From positions 2,356,001-2,420,000 of the forward strand of contig NZ_CP012670.1 in assembly GCF_004135735.1 (NCBI RefSeq): a DNA stretch of 64,000 nucleotides, written 5' to 3'. The position numbers and the translations under genes are program-made. The notes beneath the pieces were generated by a model that was given only the letters and a program-made list of their open reading frames with translations, had not been told where the DNA came from and did not search any database. The DNA is from Sorangium cellulosum (GTDB lineage Bacteria; Myxococcota_A; Polyangia; Polyangiales; Polyangiaceae). Positions 16,972 through 27,275 of this stretch are shown piece by piece. How positions within the stretch are numbered: position 1 is the first letter of the stretch; each line of letters begins with the position of its first letter.

Positions 16972-17221
16972 GACCTGGTTGAGATACGCGAGAGATCCGC
17001 CGCCGGCAACGCTCCACCGGCTGCTGCGCGGCGGCGCCGGGGCGGCCCGTCCGGCGTCCCGGCGCGCGGTCGGGCTCGCCGCGGCGCCGGAACCGGAAAG
17101 GGACGGGAGGTGGACGGGGAAGTGGACGGGAAAAAGGAGGGGAGACGGACGGTCTCTTGACGCTCACCGCCATACGCCGCTTGACGGCGGCTGCGAGGGT
17201 CGCCTAAACGAAGCCACCTTC

Positions 17222-17608
17222 ATGGAGATTCACCTCGACAAGCGTGCCGTAAAGCAGATCCGCCTCTCTGCGGCGGATGCCGTTGAGGAAGGCGACACCG
17301 AAGCGCTGCGCGAGGACGTCCTCGAAGCGTTCTCGGAAGAGCAGGTCGAAGAGATCGAGCGTCGTCTGGACAGCGGTGATTTTTTCGAGTTCCTGACCGA
17401 CGTGCTCGACGAGTGGGGGGGCGACGATGTTGACGAGCTCTTCGAGCTCCTCGAGACGCAGCTCGGCGACATCGGCATCGACCTCAAGTACGAGCCGCGC
17501 GAGGACGACGACGACCTCGACGAGGCCGACGAGGACGACGACGACCTCGGCGATGACGACGAGGACGAAGACGCCGAGCTGGAGCCCGAGGACGACGAGG
17601 ACGACTGA
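17222..17608 (+). CDS. Small highly acidic protein of unknown function
   Basis: 128 residues. The first 95 look folded and helical (EALREDVLEAFSEEQVEEIE, FFEFLTDVLDEWGG). The last 35 are almost only Asp and Glu. No family recognised. Acidic tails of this kind can bind basic proteins or divalent cations, but nothing here identifies the role. The gene stands alone, divergent from 16123-16971 and convergent with the TPR lipoprotein gene. Confidence 0.7.
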   Translation: MEIHLDKRAVKQIRLSAADAVEEGDTEALREDVLEAFSEEQVEEIERRLDSGDFFEFLTDVLDEWGGDDVDELFELLETQLGDIGIDLKYEPREDDDDLDEADEDDDDLGDDDEDEDAELEPEDDEDD

Positions 17609-17628
17609 GCGCGGGCGCCCCCCGGCGC

Positions 17629-17644
17629 GGCGCCGCGCGGCGCC
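17629..17644. terminator. GC palindrome between convergent genes
   Basis: GGCGCCGCGCGGCGCC is a perfect 16-nt palindrome in the 57-nt gap between the acidic-protein gene and the TPR gene. It could act as a weak terminator hairpin; no U-tract. Confidence 0.3.
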
Positions 17645-17665
17645 ACGCCGTGCGGCGCTCCCGCG

Positions 17666-18775
17666 TCAAGGCTCCTCTCGGCCGTCGAGCTCGCGGAGGA
17701 TGTAGTCAGCGCACGGTCGCTTCGCCGCCGGGAGCGACGGGCAGAGCGCCTGCGCGCAGCGCGCGTAGCGCGAGTCGGGGAGCTCCCGGGCGAGCAGGGC
17801 CACGGTCGCGCAGGCCTCCGCGGGGCGTCCGTCCGCTCGCCACAGCTTCGCCTCGGCCCACAGGGCGTCGTCGCGCAGGATGGACGTGCGGTGGTCCGTG
17901 TAGAGCTTGCGTAGCTCGCGGCGCGCGGCCGCGTGGTCGCCGAGCGCGTCGCGGTAGAGCAGCGCGATCCTGAGCTGCGCGTCGTCGAACCGCTCGCGCT
18001 CGTAGCTGCCCGTGATGGCGGGCTCGCGCGACGCGAGCAGCTCCCGCAGGTAGCCGATGGCCTCCCGCGGGCGACCGAGGGCGGCGGCGAGCTCCGCCGC
18101 GCGGAAGAGCGCGTCGTCCGTCAGGTTGCCGGCCGGGTACGGGTGCGCGCGCGCGGCGGCGACGAGCGCGCGGAGGGCGCCCTCGCGGTCGCCGCTGCGC
18201 TCGAGGAGGAGCCCCGTCTGGTAGCCGACGTCCTGATCGAGCGCCGTCTTCCGGAGCGCGGGGCCGTGTCGCCGCAGCCACGCGAGCGCGCCGCCCGCGC
18301 CGGCGCGCTCCTCCTCGCGCTGGATGAGCCGCTTCAGCGCGCCGCGCGCGAGCCCGTGCGACGGGTGTCGCCGCGTCGCCGCGAGGAGCATCGCCCAGCC
18401 AGCGTCCGCGTCCCCGTGCGCGATCGCGAGATCGGCGAGCTCGAACTCCGCGCGCGCGGAGCGCGGCCCTCCGGGCGACTCGGCGAGCAGCCGCTCGTAC
18501 GACGCGCGCGCCTCGCCCCAGGCCTCCGCGCGCTCGAACGAGCGCGCCTGCAGGAGCCGCGCCTCGTCGCGATCCTTCACGCGCTCGGCGCGCGCGGCGG
18601 CGCCGTCGAACGCGCGCGCCGCCTCGCGGTAGCGGCCGGCGTGGTACGCGCGCGAGCCTTTGGCCATCGCGTCGAGGTAGGCGTCGCCGGGCGCCGCCGC
18701 GCACGCGGCGCCGAGCAGCGCCGCGAGCGCGAGGGCGAGCGCCGGCGCCGCGGCGTTCGAGGCGCGGCGGCTCAC
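17666..18775 (-). CDS. TPR-like repeat lipoprotein
   Basis: 369 residues. The signal peptide ends in a lipobox-like LLGAAC (Cys about 25). The remainder is a series of TPR-like helix pairs ([51 protein letters not shown]), plus several Cys near the C-terminus ([16 protein letters not shown]). Probably an inner- or outer-membrane lipoprotein that scaffolds other proteins. The GTG start at 18775 overlaps the threonine aldolase stop by four bases, so the two are co-translated, though a functional link is not obvious. Confidence 0.75.
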   Translation of the reverse strand: MSRRASNAAAPALALALAALLGAACAAAPGDAYLDAMAKGSRAYHAGRYREAARAFDGAAARAERVKDRDEARLLQARSFERAEAWGEARASYERLLAESPGGPRSARAEFELADLAIAHGDADAGWAMLLAATRRHPSHGLARGALKRLIQREEERAGAGGALAWLRRHGPALRKTALDQDVGYQTGLLLERSGDREGALRALVAAARAHPYPAGNLTDDALFRAAELAAALGRPREAIGYLRELLASREPAITGSYERERFDDAQLRIALLYRDALGDHAAARRELRKLYTDHRTSILRDDALWAEAKLWRADGRPAEACATVALLARELPDSRYARCAQALCPSLPAAKRPCADYILRELDGREEP

Positions 18776-19866
18776 GCGCGCCCGCCCGCGCCGCGCGGCG
18801 CGCGCGGCGTCGCCAGCACCTCGGCGAGCGCCTCGGCGAGGGCGCGCGCCGCGGGCGCGACCTGGTCGGGCGCGAGATCGAGGTGGGTCACGGCGCGGAC
18901 GGCGCTCCGGCCCGCCGCCCCCACGAGCACGCCGCGCCGCCGCGCGGCGTCGACGAGCCGCTCGGCAGGGCGCCCGGGCGTGTCGACGTAGACGATGTTC
19001 GTCTCGGGCTCGTCGATCGTCGCGTGCGGCGGCTCCGGCGGGGGCGCGCGGCGCGCGGCGGCGCGCAGCGCGGAGGCGATCGCGCGCGCGCTGTCGTGAT
19101 CCTCGGCGATGCGATCCCGGTGGTGCGCGAGCGCGTGCAGCGCGGCGGCGGCGAGCACGCCGGCCTGCCTCATCCCGCCGCCGAGCATCTTCCGGAAGCG
19201 GAGCGCGGCGCGCACCGCGTCGGCGCTCCCCGCGAGCGCGGAGCCGACCGGCGCGCCGAGCCCCTTCGAGAAGCAGACGCTCACCGTGTCGAACGGCCCC
19301 GCGAGCTCGGCGACCGTCCTGCCGGAGGCGACCGCCGCGTTCCAGATGCGCGCCCCGTCGAGGTGGAGCGCGAGCCCGTGCGCGCGCGCGACCTCCGCGA
19401 TGGCGAGCACGTCGCGCTGCGGGAAGACGCGCCCGCCCGCGCGGTTGTGCGTGTTCTCGATCGCGACGACGCGGGTGCGCGGGAGGTAGTACTGGGGCGG
19501 CTTGATCGCGTCCTCGACGTCCTCCGCCGTGAAGAGCCCGCCGCGCCCGGCGAAGGCGAACTGCACGCCGCTCCAGGCGGGCGCGGCGCCGCTCTCGTAA
19601 TGCGCGCAGTGCGCCCCCTCGCCCGCGATCACCTCGTCGCCGCGTTGCGTGTGGCAGAGGAGCGCGATCTGGTTGCCCATGGTCCCGCTCGGCACGAAGA
19701 GCGCCGCCTCCTTGCCGGTGAGCTCGGCGACGCGCTCCTCGAGCCGGCGCACGGTCGGGTCCTCCCGGTAGACGTCGTCGCCGACCTCGGCCGCGGCCAT
19801 GGCCGCGCGCATCGCCGCGGTCGGTCGGGTCACCGTGTCGGAGCGGAGATCGATCATCGCTTGCAT
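18772..19866 (-). CDS. ltaE: Low-specificity L-threonine aldolase
   Basis: 364 residues from ATG at 19866 with GAGG upstream. PLP fold-type I threonine aldolase signature throughout: [65 protein letters not shown], and the PLP lysine in [12 protein letters not shown]. It cleaves L-threonine or L-allo-threonine to glycine and acetaldehyde. Length fits the family. It overlaps the TPR lipoprotein gene downstream and lies 56 nt after the GMC oxidoreductase gene on the same strand. Confidence 0.92.
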   Translation of the reverse strand: MQAMIDLRSDTVTRPTAAMRAAMAAAEVGDDVYREDPTVRRLEERVAELTGKEAALFVPSGTMGNQIALLCHTQRGDEVIAGEGAHCAHYESGAAPAWSGVQFAFAGRGGLFTAEDVEDAIKPPQYYLPRTRVVAIENTHNRAGGRVFPQRDVLAIAEVARAHGLALHLDGARIWNAAVASGRTVAELAGPFDTVSVCFSKGLGAPVGSALAGSADAVRAALRFRKMLGGGMRQAGVLAAAALHALAHHRDRIAEDHDSARAIASALRAAARRAPPPEPPHATIDEPETNIVYVDTPGRPAERLVDAARRRGVLVGAAGRSAVRAVTHLDLAPDQVAPAARALAEALAEVLATPRAPRGAGGRA

Positions 19867-19922
19867 GCTCAACCCTCGGCCGCCGGCCTCCGCCGGCATC
19901 GTAGCACCGCGCCCGCGGCCCC

Positions 19923-21497
19923 CTACGCGGGGCCCTCCGCCGCGAGCCTCGGGAACCGCTCGGCCATCCGCCACGCGATGCGCGTCGCCATCGCCATGAT
20001 CGGCACCTGCGAGTTCACGCCGATGCTCGTGGGGAGGATGGACCCGTCGGCCACGAACAGCCCCGGCAGCTCGAAGCACTCGCCGCCCTGATCGACGATC
20101 CCGCGCCGCGGATCGTTCGCCATCCGCGCGCTCCCGAGCGGGTGGAACGCCATGCACTCGATGCGGCGCGCGTCCATCGGCGCGCGCTCGAGCGCGCGCG
20201 CGGCGTCGACGGTCGTGAGCGGCGGGGCGCCGAGGATCGAGGAGTAGACCTCGCGCGCGCCGGCGGCGAGCGCCACCTCGCCGAGGACGGCGATCGACCG
20301 GCGGAGCCGGGCGAGATCGCGCGGCGCCATCGCGTACGAGAGCAGCGGCTCCCGCCCGGGGCCGGGGCGGACGCGGCCGCCGCCCTCGTCGTGGATCATG
20401 GCGCCGAAGACGGCGCAGCGCGGGAGCGCGCGGACGCGCCGCCGGAGCGCGGGCCCGACGCCCGGCAGGCCCGCCGCGAGCACGTTCACCGCCGAGTACA
20501 CGCCGACGAGCTTGATCCCCTCGGCGTCGAAGTGGTCGGAGTACACGCTCTGGAGCGCGCCGTCCCAGCCGTTCAGCGCGTCGTCGAACCGGGCGACCAC
20601 GCGCACCGCCGGGTGCAAGGTCACGCCGTCGCCGAGCGCGCCGCTCGCCCTGAAGGCGCCCGCCGTGCGGAGGAGCAGCGGCGTGTGCAGCGTGCCGCAC
20701 GCGGCGACCACGGCCTTCGCGCGCACCCGGAACCTGCGCGGCGGGGCCCCCGGCTCGCCGCCGAGCAGCGCCCCCTCGACGCCGGCGGCGCGCCCGCGCT
20801 CCACGACGATCCGCTCGACCAGCGCGTCGGCGACGACGCGCGCGCCGCGCGCCGTCGCCGACGGCAGGTAGGCGACGTCGACCGAGCGCTTCGCCCCGGC
20901 GGGGCAGGTGAAGTTGCAGCGGCCGTTCCCCTCGCACGCGTCGCCGGTGTTGCGGCGCAGCGGCCGCATCGGGATGCCGAGCCGCCTCGCCCCCTCGACG
21001 AACCGCGCGGTCGACGCCGAGCGCATCGCCTCGGGGACCTCGCGGACCTCTAGCCTCTGCTCGACGCTCTCGTACGCCGCCTCGAGCGCGCGCTCCGACA
21101 GCTCGTCGAGGCCGAGCTCGCGCACCCACCGCGCGTGGACGGCGCCCGGGATGCGGAAGCAGACCCCGCCGGTCACGACCGACGATCCGCCGACGGCGCG
21201 CCCGAGGGTGATGGAGATGATCGGCGTCTGGCCGACGCCGAACGCCGTCACCATCCCGCCCTCCCGGAACAGCCGCCGCAGCGACTCGCTGGGCTTCCAG
21301 CGCTGGTAGTCGTCGGGGCGGTGGTAGGGGCCCTCTTCCAGCACGATCACGCGGCGCCCGGCCTCGGCGAGCAGCGCGGCGACGACCGCGCCGCCCGCGC
21401 CGGAGCCGACCACGACGACGTCGCACGGCTCGTCGAACCCCGCCGGCAGGTCGCGCCCGCGGACGATCGGCTCGCTCGACGCGATGGCGGCGCTCAC
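19923..21497 (-). CDS. GMC-family FAD-dependent oxidoreductase
   Basis: 524 residues from GTG at 21497, overlapping the upstream gene by four bases. The FAD-binding motif [20 protein letters not shown] starts about residue 28. The GMC features follow: [13 protein letters not shown], a Cys cluster [16 protein letters not shown], and the C-terminal active-site region [10 protein letters not shown] with [14 protein letters not shown]. The pattern resembles long-chain alcohol/cholesterol oxidase-type GMC enzymes of myxobacteria and actinobacteria; the substrate is not determinable. The small gene upstream probably encodes a partner subunit. Confidence 0.88.
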   Translation of the reverse strand: MSAAIASSEPIVRGRDLPAGFDEPCDVVVVGSGAGGAVVAALLAEAGRRVIVLEEGPYHRPDDYQRWKPSESLRRLFREGGMVTAFGVGQTPIISITLGRAVGGSSVVTGGVCFRIPGAVHARWVRELGLDELSERALEAAYESVEQRLEVREVPEAMRSASTARFVEGARRLGIPMRPLRRNTGDACEGNGRCNFTCPAGAKRSVDVAYLPSATARGARVVADALVERIVVERGRAAGVEGALLGGEPGAPPRRFRVRAKAVVAACGTLHTPLLLRTAGAFRASGALGDGVTLHPAVRVVARFDDALNGWDGALQSVYSDHFDAEGIKLVGVYSAVNVLAAGLPGVGPALRRRVRALPRCAVFGAMIHDEGGGRVRPGPGREPLLSYAMAPRDLARLRRSIAVLGEVALAAGAREVYSSILGAPPLTTVDAARALERAPMDARRIECMAFHPLGSARMANDPRRGIVDQGGECFELPGLFVADGSILPTSIGVNSQVPIMAMATRIAWRMAERFPRLAAEGPA

Positions 21498-22036
21498 GCG
21501 GCGCCCTCCGCGCTCTTCGCGGCCGGCCCCTGGGCGGCGCGCAGGGCGGGCAGCCGGCGCCGCGCCACGGTGCTCTCGCGATCGAAGCCCGTCGTCGCGA
21601 GCTCCTCGCCCTCCTCGAAGGCGGGGATGCACAGCGGCACCTTGAACGCGAGCAGCAGCACCGCGAGCAGCCCGACGCGGCTCGACTCCAGCGCCTCGAG
21701 GTACGCGAGCCGCCGCGCGAGCGGGAGCCGGCTCATCCGGCCGAGGGCGCCGATCACGAAGAGCGGCAGGAGCTCCAGGCACGCCGCCAGCAGCGTGAAG
21801 CCGCGCCGGAGCTCGGGGCTGCCCTGCCCGAGCGACCGATCCAGCGCCGTGACCGCGCGCTCGCACACGTCGGCGCCCGGCGCGACGAGCTCGCCGCGCT
21901 CGTCCTCGTCGCACAGCATCGCCTCGGCGGCGGCCCACGCGACGCGTCGCGCCCAGGGCGAGAGCCCGCGGCCGGGGCGGTCCAGCCGCTCGGCGCCGGC
22001 GCCGCGTTCGTGTGCGTCCTCGACCGTGTCCTGCAT
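21494..22036 (-). CDS. Small protein paired with the GMC oxidoreductase
   Basis: 180 residues, ATG at 22036. It is mostly helical with a hydrophobic stretch ([18 protein letters not shown]) and the segment [31 protein letters not shown] similar region is found in the N-terminal domain of long-chain alcohol oxidases, where it is fused to the GMC domain. Here it is a separate gene overlapping the GMC gene by four bases. Inferred role: accessory or membrane-docking subunit. Confidence 0.65.
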   Translation of the reverse strand: MQDTVEDAHERGAGAERLDRPGRGLSPWARRVAWAAAEAMLCDEDERGELVAPGADVCERAVTALDRSLGQGSPELRRGFTLLAACLELLPLFVIGALGRMSRLPLARRLAYLEALESSRVGLLAVLLLAFKVPLCIPAFEEGEELATTGFDRESTVARRRLPALRAAQGPAAKSAEGAA

Positions 22037-22431
22037 GGGCGCGAGAGCCTAGCCCGGATCGTGCCAGCGCCGAGATCCAAGGCGGCGCGCGCGCCGCGGC
22101 CGGGTGATCTCCGGCGCTGGCCTCGGCCACCGGCAGGGCGCGCCCTCTGGAGATTGGCTCCCGGACCCGCGGCCGCGTTCGCCGGCGACCGGCCGCGCCT
22201 CGCGATGGCCGATCGCGCCTCGCGAAGCTCGGTCACGCACCACGGGTGAAGTGACGACGAGAACTTCGCGCGTCGCTGCATGACGGCGCGCGCTCGACCC
22301 GCGCGCGGCGCGGCGCGCGCCGGCCGGGAGGGGATCGCGACGACCGGGATCGGATCTCTCGACCGCGCGGGCTGGCCGCCGCGGATCCGGTTCTGATATG
22401 CCAGAGAGAGCCGGGAGAACACGGAGGAACG
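22037..22431. other. Intergenic region between divergent genes
   Basis: 395 nt with no supported gene. It must hold the promoters of the GMC operon (minus) and of the Ala/Pro-rich protein (plus). I see no clear promoter motif; short GC-rich repeats (GCGATGGCCGATCGCGCCTCGCGA type) occur at about 22190-22230. Confidence 0.5.
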
Positions 22432-24036
22432 ATGGTGGAGCGATCGCTGCAGCACCGAGATCCTGACAGCAAGGACGACGAGACGCTGAGGAGAGAGGCG
22501 CGCGTGCACCTCGCGAGCGAGCCCGCGTTGCAGCTCGTGGCCGAGCTGGTCGCGCGGCTACGAGAGCTCGACCTGCCGTGGTGGACGCCGGTCAAGCTGC
22601 GCGAGCGCTGGGGCGCGATCGAGCGGATGGGCTGGTTCCGCGAGCGGAGCGACATCCGCCAGCAGATCACGACGTCCCTCACCGGCCTGTCGCCGCGCGC
22701 CGCGCGCCGCAAGACGCCGGACTTCCAGGGCGCGCTCATCGACTCGGTCATCGACGAGGGGGACATCACCCCGCGCGCGTTCGAGGTCGCGTACGACCCG
22801 CGCGATCTCGCCGTGTACGGGCCGGCGGCCGCGTACTGGCAGTTCTTCTGCGAGTCGATGCCGTGGGACGAGGACACGCCGCAGCACCAGGAGATCGTCG
22901 CCTGGCTGCTCAAGGCGCTCCTTGCGGACCGGAGCCCGTTCGAGGGCATCGGCCGCAAGCCGATCCTGACGCCGTGGGACGTGCGCACCGCGATCGACGG
23001 CCGGCTCTGGCAGACCCGCATTCCCCTCGAGGTCCGCGTCGCCATCGACAGCGCGCGGCTCAAGCAGGAGCGCGAGCGCCCCGGCGTCCCGTTCCACGCC
23101 GCCGCCGAGCTCGCGATCGCCGGGCCGGACGTGATCGCCGCGAACATCCCGCCGCGCGAGATCCTGCCGGTCGTGCAGCTCGCGCAGGCGGCGATGCGCT
23201 TCGACCCGCCGCGCGCCGCGCAGAAGGCGGACGCGCCGAAGGCGGCCGCGGTGGAGCTCTCGTCGGGCCGCAGCGGCAGCGCCATCACCGCCGCCCCGCC
23301 GGGCAGCGCGCCCGCGGCGTCCGCGCCCGCGGCGTCGGCCCCTGCCTCGTCCGGCGGCGCGCCCGCTGCGTCCTCGCCCGCGGCGTCGGCCCCGGTCTCC
23401 TCCGGGAGCGCGCCCGCGTCGGCGCCGCCGGCGTCGGTCCCCGTCCCCGCCGGCGGCGCGCTGAACGGGGGCCCGGCGGGCAAGCCCGCCGGCGGCCCCG
23501 CGCCGGCCGGGGCTCCCTCGGCGCCGACGGGATCGCCGCCGGGAGGTCTCTCTGCCGCCGTGAGCAGCCCGCCCGGCGCGTCGTCCTCGGCGCCGAAGCC
23601 CGCCGGCGCCCTCACGCCGCCGAGCGGGGCGGCCGGGGCGACGGCGGGCGCGCTCGCCGCGCGGCCGCCGTCCGCGGCGGGGTCCTCCCCGGGGGGCGCC
23701 TCGCCGCCGCCCGCCGCCGAGCCGGCGCGCGCGTCGACGCCGTCCGCGCCGCCCGCGCCGCGCGCGTCGACGCCGCCCGCGCCGCGCGCGTCGACGCCGC
23801 CCGCGCCGCCCGCGCCGCGCGCGTCGGTGCCGCCTGCGCCGAGCATCGCGGTGTCCGCGCTCGGGATCGAGTCGCTCGATGATCTCGAAGAGGAGAGCGA
23901 CGGCGACGAGGAAGAAGTGGAGAGCGAGCGCACGAACCCCTGGGCCGTCGCCGGCCCCGACAGCGTCGACGCCGACCTCGACGACCTCGGCGCGGCGGAG
24001 CCGCTCGAGGACGGAAAGCCGTCCGACAAGACGTAG
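22432..24036 (+). CDS. Unknown protein with Ala/Pro/Ser-rich linker
   Basis: 534 residues, ATG preceded by a strong GGAGGAACG. Residues 1-265 look folded, with helical segments and Trp/Phe-rich motifs (LPWWTPVKLRERWGAIERMG, YWQFFCESMPWDEDTPQHQ). Residues 280-475 are low-complexity Ala/Pro/Ser/Gly in short repeats, and an acidic C-terminus (DDLEEESDGDEEEVESE) follows. No family recognised. There is no signal peptide, so it is probably cytoplasmic. It stands as a single-gene unit. Confidence 0.75.
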   Translation: MVERSLQHRDPDSKDDETLRREARVHLASEPALQLVAELVARLRELDLPWWTPVKLRERWGAIERMGWFRERSDIRQQITTSLTGLSPRAARRKTPDFQGALIDSVIDEGDITPRAFEVAYDPRDLAVYGPAAAYWQFFCESMPWDEDTPQHQEIVAWLLKALLADRSPFEGIGRKPILTPWDVRTAIDGRLWQTRIPLEVRVAIDSARLKQERERPGVPFHAAAELAIAGPDVIAANIPPREILPVVQLAQAAMRFDPPRAAQKADAPKAAAVELSSGRSGSAITAAPPGSAPAASAPAASAPASSGGAPAASSPAASAPVSSGSAPASAPPASVPVPAGGALNGGPAGKPAGGPAPAGAPSAPTGSPPGGLSAAVSSPPGASSSAPKPAGALTPPSGAAGATAGALAARPPSAAGSSPGGASPPPAAEPARASTPSAPPAPRASTPPAPRASTPPAPPAPRASVPPAPSIAVSALGIESLDDLEEESDGDEEEVESERTNPWAVAGPDSVDADLDDLGAAEPLEDGKPSDKT

Positions 24037-24273
24037 CGCCGCGCCGTCACGAGGCAGCGCGCCGCGCGGCACGCCGCCGCCTTCACACTTCTTCACCCGC
24101 TACCCGGCACATCCTTCACACGCCCTGCGCAGCTTCAGCGTGGCTCGGGGCCGCGCGTCTGCGGCGCCGGGCCCCGTGGCTCGGGGTCGCGCTCGCGTTC
24201 GGGAGAACGGAGGTCGCGCGCTCACTCCCGGTGCACGGCTCGACAACGACGACGCTCACGGAGGGTATTCACC

Positions 24274-24834
24274 ATGCTGGGATTCGTGTTCGGAACGGCC
24301 TGCCTGATCGGCCTCTTCATGGCGCTCAAGCGCGGCCGGCACGCTTGCGGCGCGCCCTGGGACGCGGGGCCGCCGTTCTTCGGCCGGCGCGGCTTCGGCG
24401 GCCGCGGCTTCGGCGGCCGCGGCTTCCGCCGGCGCTTCTTCCTGTCGTTCCTCTTCGACCGGCTCGACACCACCCCGGCGCAGGAGAAGGTCATCGTCGC
24501 CGCCCTCGACGAGCTCCGCGCCGCCGCGGACGCGCAGCGGGGCGAGATCCGCGGCACGCGCGCGGACGTCGCGGCCGCGATGCGGAGCCCGAGCTTCGAC
24601 GAGACGCGCCTCGGCGAGCTCTTCGCGAGGCACGACACCGCCATCGAGGCGCTGCGCAGGGCCGCCGTCGGCGCGCTCGGGAAGGTCCACGCCGTGCTCG
24701 AGGACCGGCAGCGCGAGCAGCTCGCGGACCTCATCGAGATCGGCCCGGCCGCGTTCCGCGACGTGGGACCCGGCGGGTATGCGTGGCGCGGCCACCGCGC
24801 CGACCCCTACAGGACCCACGGCCGCTGGGCGTGA
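24274..24834 (+). CDS. Spy/CpxP-like periplasmic sensor protein (heavy-metal/stress type)
   Basis: 186 residues, ATG after GGAGGG. An N-terminal membrane segment (MLGFVFGTACLIGLFMALK) is followed by a Gly/Arg/Phe stretch (GRRGFGGRGFGGRGF). A helical domain then shows the LTxxQ-like LDTTPAQEKVI and LEDRQREQLADLI motifs of the Spy/CpxP (LTXXQ) and periplasmic heavy-metal sensor families. It heads a run with a two-component system, as cpxP does with cpxRA, so it probably modulates envelope-stress sensing. Confidence 0.72.
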   Translation: MLGFVFGTACLIGLFMALKRGRHACGAPWDAGPPFFGRRGFGGRGFGGRGFRRRFFLSFLFDRLDTTPAQEKVIVAALDELRAAADAQRGEIRGTRADVAAAMRSPSFDETRLGELFARHDTAIEALRRAAVGALGKVHAVLEDRQREQLADLIEIGPAAFRDVGPGGYAWRGHRADPYRTHGRWA

Positions 24835-24850
24835 GGAAGGAGGCGAGACC

Positions 24851-25105
24851 ATGCGACGCAAGATCACGATCGCGCTGCTCGCGCTCGGCACCGTCGTCGG
24901 TTACGCATCCGGCTTCGCCTCGCTGCGCTGCCGGGCAGAGGCGCGCCGCGACGCCCTCCAGCGCCACGTCGCCTCGCTCTGCGTGAACGCCGCGAGGGAC
25001 GCCGAGCGCTCCGATCGCGCCGATCGCGCCGCGCGCGCCGCGCCACGGAGCGCCGCGCCCGCGGGGCCCGGGGCGCCGCAGGCCGACACCGGCGAGGGCC
25101 GCTGA
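24851..25105 (+). CDS. Small membrane-anchored protein
   Basis: 84 residues from ATG at 24851, which has AGGAGGCGAGACC just upstream; a longer frame exists but lacks such a site. It has an N-terminal signal anchor (ITIALLALGTVVGYASGFASL) then an Arg/Ala/Asp-rich tail with two Cys. It lies 16 nt after the Spy-like gene and 55 nt before the response regulator, so it is probably part of the same transcript. Function unknown. Confidence 0.6.
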   Translation: MRRKITIALLALGTVVGYASGFASLRCRAEARRDALQRHVASLCVNAARDAERSDRADRAARAAPRSAAPAGPGAPQADTGEGR

Positions 25106-25160
25106 GCTATAAAAAGGACGGCGGCGGCCGCGCGCTGCCGCCCCTCACCCCGGGACCCTC

Positions 25161-25847
25161 ATGGCGCTGCGGATCCTTCTCATCGACGATGACACCCGGC
25201 TCCACGGCTTGCTCGCGAGCTACCTCGAGCAGAACGGGTTCGCGGTGACCGTCGCGAGCGACGGCGCGCGCGGCCTCGCCGCGCTCGCCGCGGGGACCTT
25301 CGACGCGGTCCTGCTCGACGTGATGATGCCCGGCATGGACGGCATCGAGGTCGTGCGCCGCATCCGGCTCAAGAGCTCGATGCCCATCCTCATGCTCACC
25401 GCCCGCGGCGACGAGGCCGACCGCGTCGTCGGCCTCGAGATCGGCGCCGACGACTACATCGCGAAGCCGTTCAGCCCGCGCGAGCTGCTCGCGCGCCTCC
25501 GGGCCGTGCTCCGGCGCGCCACGCCGGACGCCGCCGGCGAGCGGATCGTGGCCGGCGACATCGCCATCGACGTGCCCGGCCGCGTGGTCACGGTCGCGGG
25601 CAAGCCCGCGGATCTCACCGGCATCGAGTTCGATATCCTCGTCGCCCTCGCGCGGCGCGCCGGCCGCGTCGTCGCCCGCGAGGCGCTCCTCGAGGAGGCC
25701 GGCCGCGGCGACGTCAACGTCGGCGGTCGGACGGTCGACGTCCACATCTCCCACCTGCGCCAGAAGCTCGCCGACGACCCGAGGTCGCCGAAGCTCATCA
25801 AGACGGTGCGCGGGGTCGGCTACGTGCTCGCGAAGGACCGCGCGTGA
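25161..25847 (+). CDS. OmpR/PhoB-family response regulator
   Basis: 228 residues. Receiver domain 1-120 with acidic triad D9-D11, phospho-acceptor Asp53 in LLDVMMPGMDG, Thr in LMLTARG and Lys in IAKPFSP. Winged-helix DNA-binding domain 135-225 with VDVHISHLRQKL and IKTVRGVGYVL. CpxR/RstA-like in layout. The next gene, a histidine kinase, overlaps by four bases, which makes them a cognate pair. Confidence 0.93.
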   Translation: MALRILLIDDDTRLHGLLASYLEQNGFAVTVASDGARGLAALAAGTFDAVLLDVMMPGMDGIEVVRRIRLKSSMPILMLTARGDEADRVVGLEIGADDYIAKPFSPRELLARLRAVLRRATPDAAGERIVAGDIAIDVPGRVVTVAGKPADLTGIEFDILVALARRAGRVVAREALLEEAGRGDVNVGGRTVDVHISHLRQKLADDPRSPKLIKTVRGVGYVLAKDRA

Positions 25848-27205
25848 GGCGCTACCGGTCCTGGCTGCACGAGAACAGGCGAAAGGTCTCGATCGGCCGC
25901 TTCCTCAGCGCGCGCCTGCATCGCCGGCTCTTCATGTGGTTCGGCGCGACCATCCTGCTCACCGCGCTCGCCGCGTTCGCGACGGTCGGGATCCTCAACC
26001 AGCTCGGCAACTCCGGGTGGCGGCGCGAGCACGAGAGCGCCAGGAACTTCGTGGGCCATCAGTTCCAGCGGGTCTGGCGCGACCCCATGGCCCGCGACGC
26101 GCTCGCCCGCGTGATCGCGGAGGATTTCGACACCGACCTCGAGCTCCTCGACGCCAGCGGACGGCGGCTCGTGCGCTACGGCCAGATCTGCAGCAGGTCG
26201 CGCGCCCTGGTCGCGCCGGTCCGCGACGGGGGCGCGGTGCTCGGCACCGTGCTGCTCTGCCCCGGGCGGGGCCGCTCCGGCGCGTCGCTCCGCTTCGCCC
26301 TGCCGCTGCTCGCGGTCGCCGTGGTGCTGTGGGGGGCCGCGGGCGTGATCTCCCGCCGCCTCGCGCGCCCGCTCGTCGATCTCGCCCACGTCGCCCACGA
26401 GATCGGCGCGGGCAAGCTGTCGAGCCGCGTCCGGCTCGACCGCCACGGGCACGGCGAGGTCGGCGTGGTCGCCGAGGCGGTCAACGACATGGCCGCCCGC
26501 ATCGAGCGCCAGATCGCCGACCAGCGAGAGCTGCTGGCCGCGGTCTCGCACGAGCTGCGCACGCCGCTCGCCCGCATCCGCCTGCTCACCGAGATGGCCC
26601 GCGGGAGCGGCGCCCCGAGCGCGACGGTGCTCGACGACCTCGACCGCGAGGTCATGGAGATCGACGCGCTCGTCGGCGACCTCCTGGCCAGCTCGCGCCT
26701 CGACTTCGCCGCCCTCACCGTGACCCGCCTCGATCCGGCCGAGGCCGCGCTCCGCGCCCTGGAGCGCGCCGGGCTGGATCCGACGCTGCTCGAGGTCGCG
26801 GAGGGGACGTCGGCGTTCGAGGCCGACGCGACGCTGCTCGCGCGCGCCCTCGCCAACCTGCTCGAGAACGCGCGCGCGCACGCGGGCGGCGCCGACCGGC
26901 TGCGCGTCCGCCCCGGCGGCCCGCAGCGCATCGTGTTCGAGGTCGAGGATCGCGGGCCAGGGTTCGCGGAAGGGGAAGAGACGCGCATCTTCGAGCCGTT
27001 TTTCCGTCGCGAACGGGTCCATGGCAGCGGCGCCGAGCGCGGGTCGCTCGGCCTCGGCCTCACGCTTTGCAAGCGCATCGCCGAGGCGCACGGGGGCCGC
27101 GCCTTCGCCGAGCGCCGCGAGGGCGGCGGGGCGCGTGTGGGCATCGAGCTCGCGCTGCGTCCGCCGGCCGGCGATCCGGGCACAGCCGCCCGCCGCCGCG
27201 CGTAG
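25844..27205 (+). CDS. Sensor histidine kinase (CpxA-like architecture)
   Basis: 453 residues from GTG at 25844. First membrane segment about 31-53 (WFGATILLTALAAFATVGIL), a short periplasmic domain of about 90 residues, second membrane segment about 148-168, then HAMP, HisKA with AVSHELRTPLARIR (phospho-His), and HATPase with NLLENARAHA, EDRGPGF and LGLGLTLCKR. It likely senses envelope stress together with the Spy-like protein upstream and phosphorylates the regulator encoded at 25161-25847. Confidence 0.93.
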   Translation: MRRYRSWLHENRRKVSIGRFLSARLHRRLFMWFGATILLTALAAFATVGILNQLGNSGWRREHESARNFVGHQFQRVWRDPMARDALARVIAEDFDTDLELLDASGRRLVRYGQICSRSRALVAPVRDGGAVLGTVLLCPGRGRSGASLRFALPLLAVAVVLWGAAGVISRRLARPLVDLAHVAHEIGAGKLSSRVRLDRHGHGEVGVVAEAVNDMAARIERQIADQRELLAAVSHELRTPLARIRLLTEMARGSGAPSATVLDDLDREVMEIDALVGDLLASSRLDFAALTVTRLDPAEAALRALERAGLDPTLLEVAEGTSAFEADATLLARALANLLENARAHAGGADRLRVRPGGPQRIVFEVEDRGPGFAEGEETRIFEPFFRRERVHGSGAERGSLGLGLTLCKRIAEAHGGRAFAERREGGGARVGIELALRPPAGDPGTAARRRA

Positions 27206-27275
27206 CGGCGCCGCGCGCGCGTTCCCGCTTGACCACGCGACGGCGCGGGTGCGACGCTCCTTCTGGCTCGCGACC

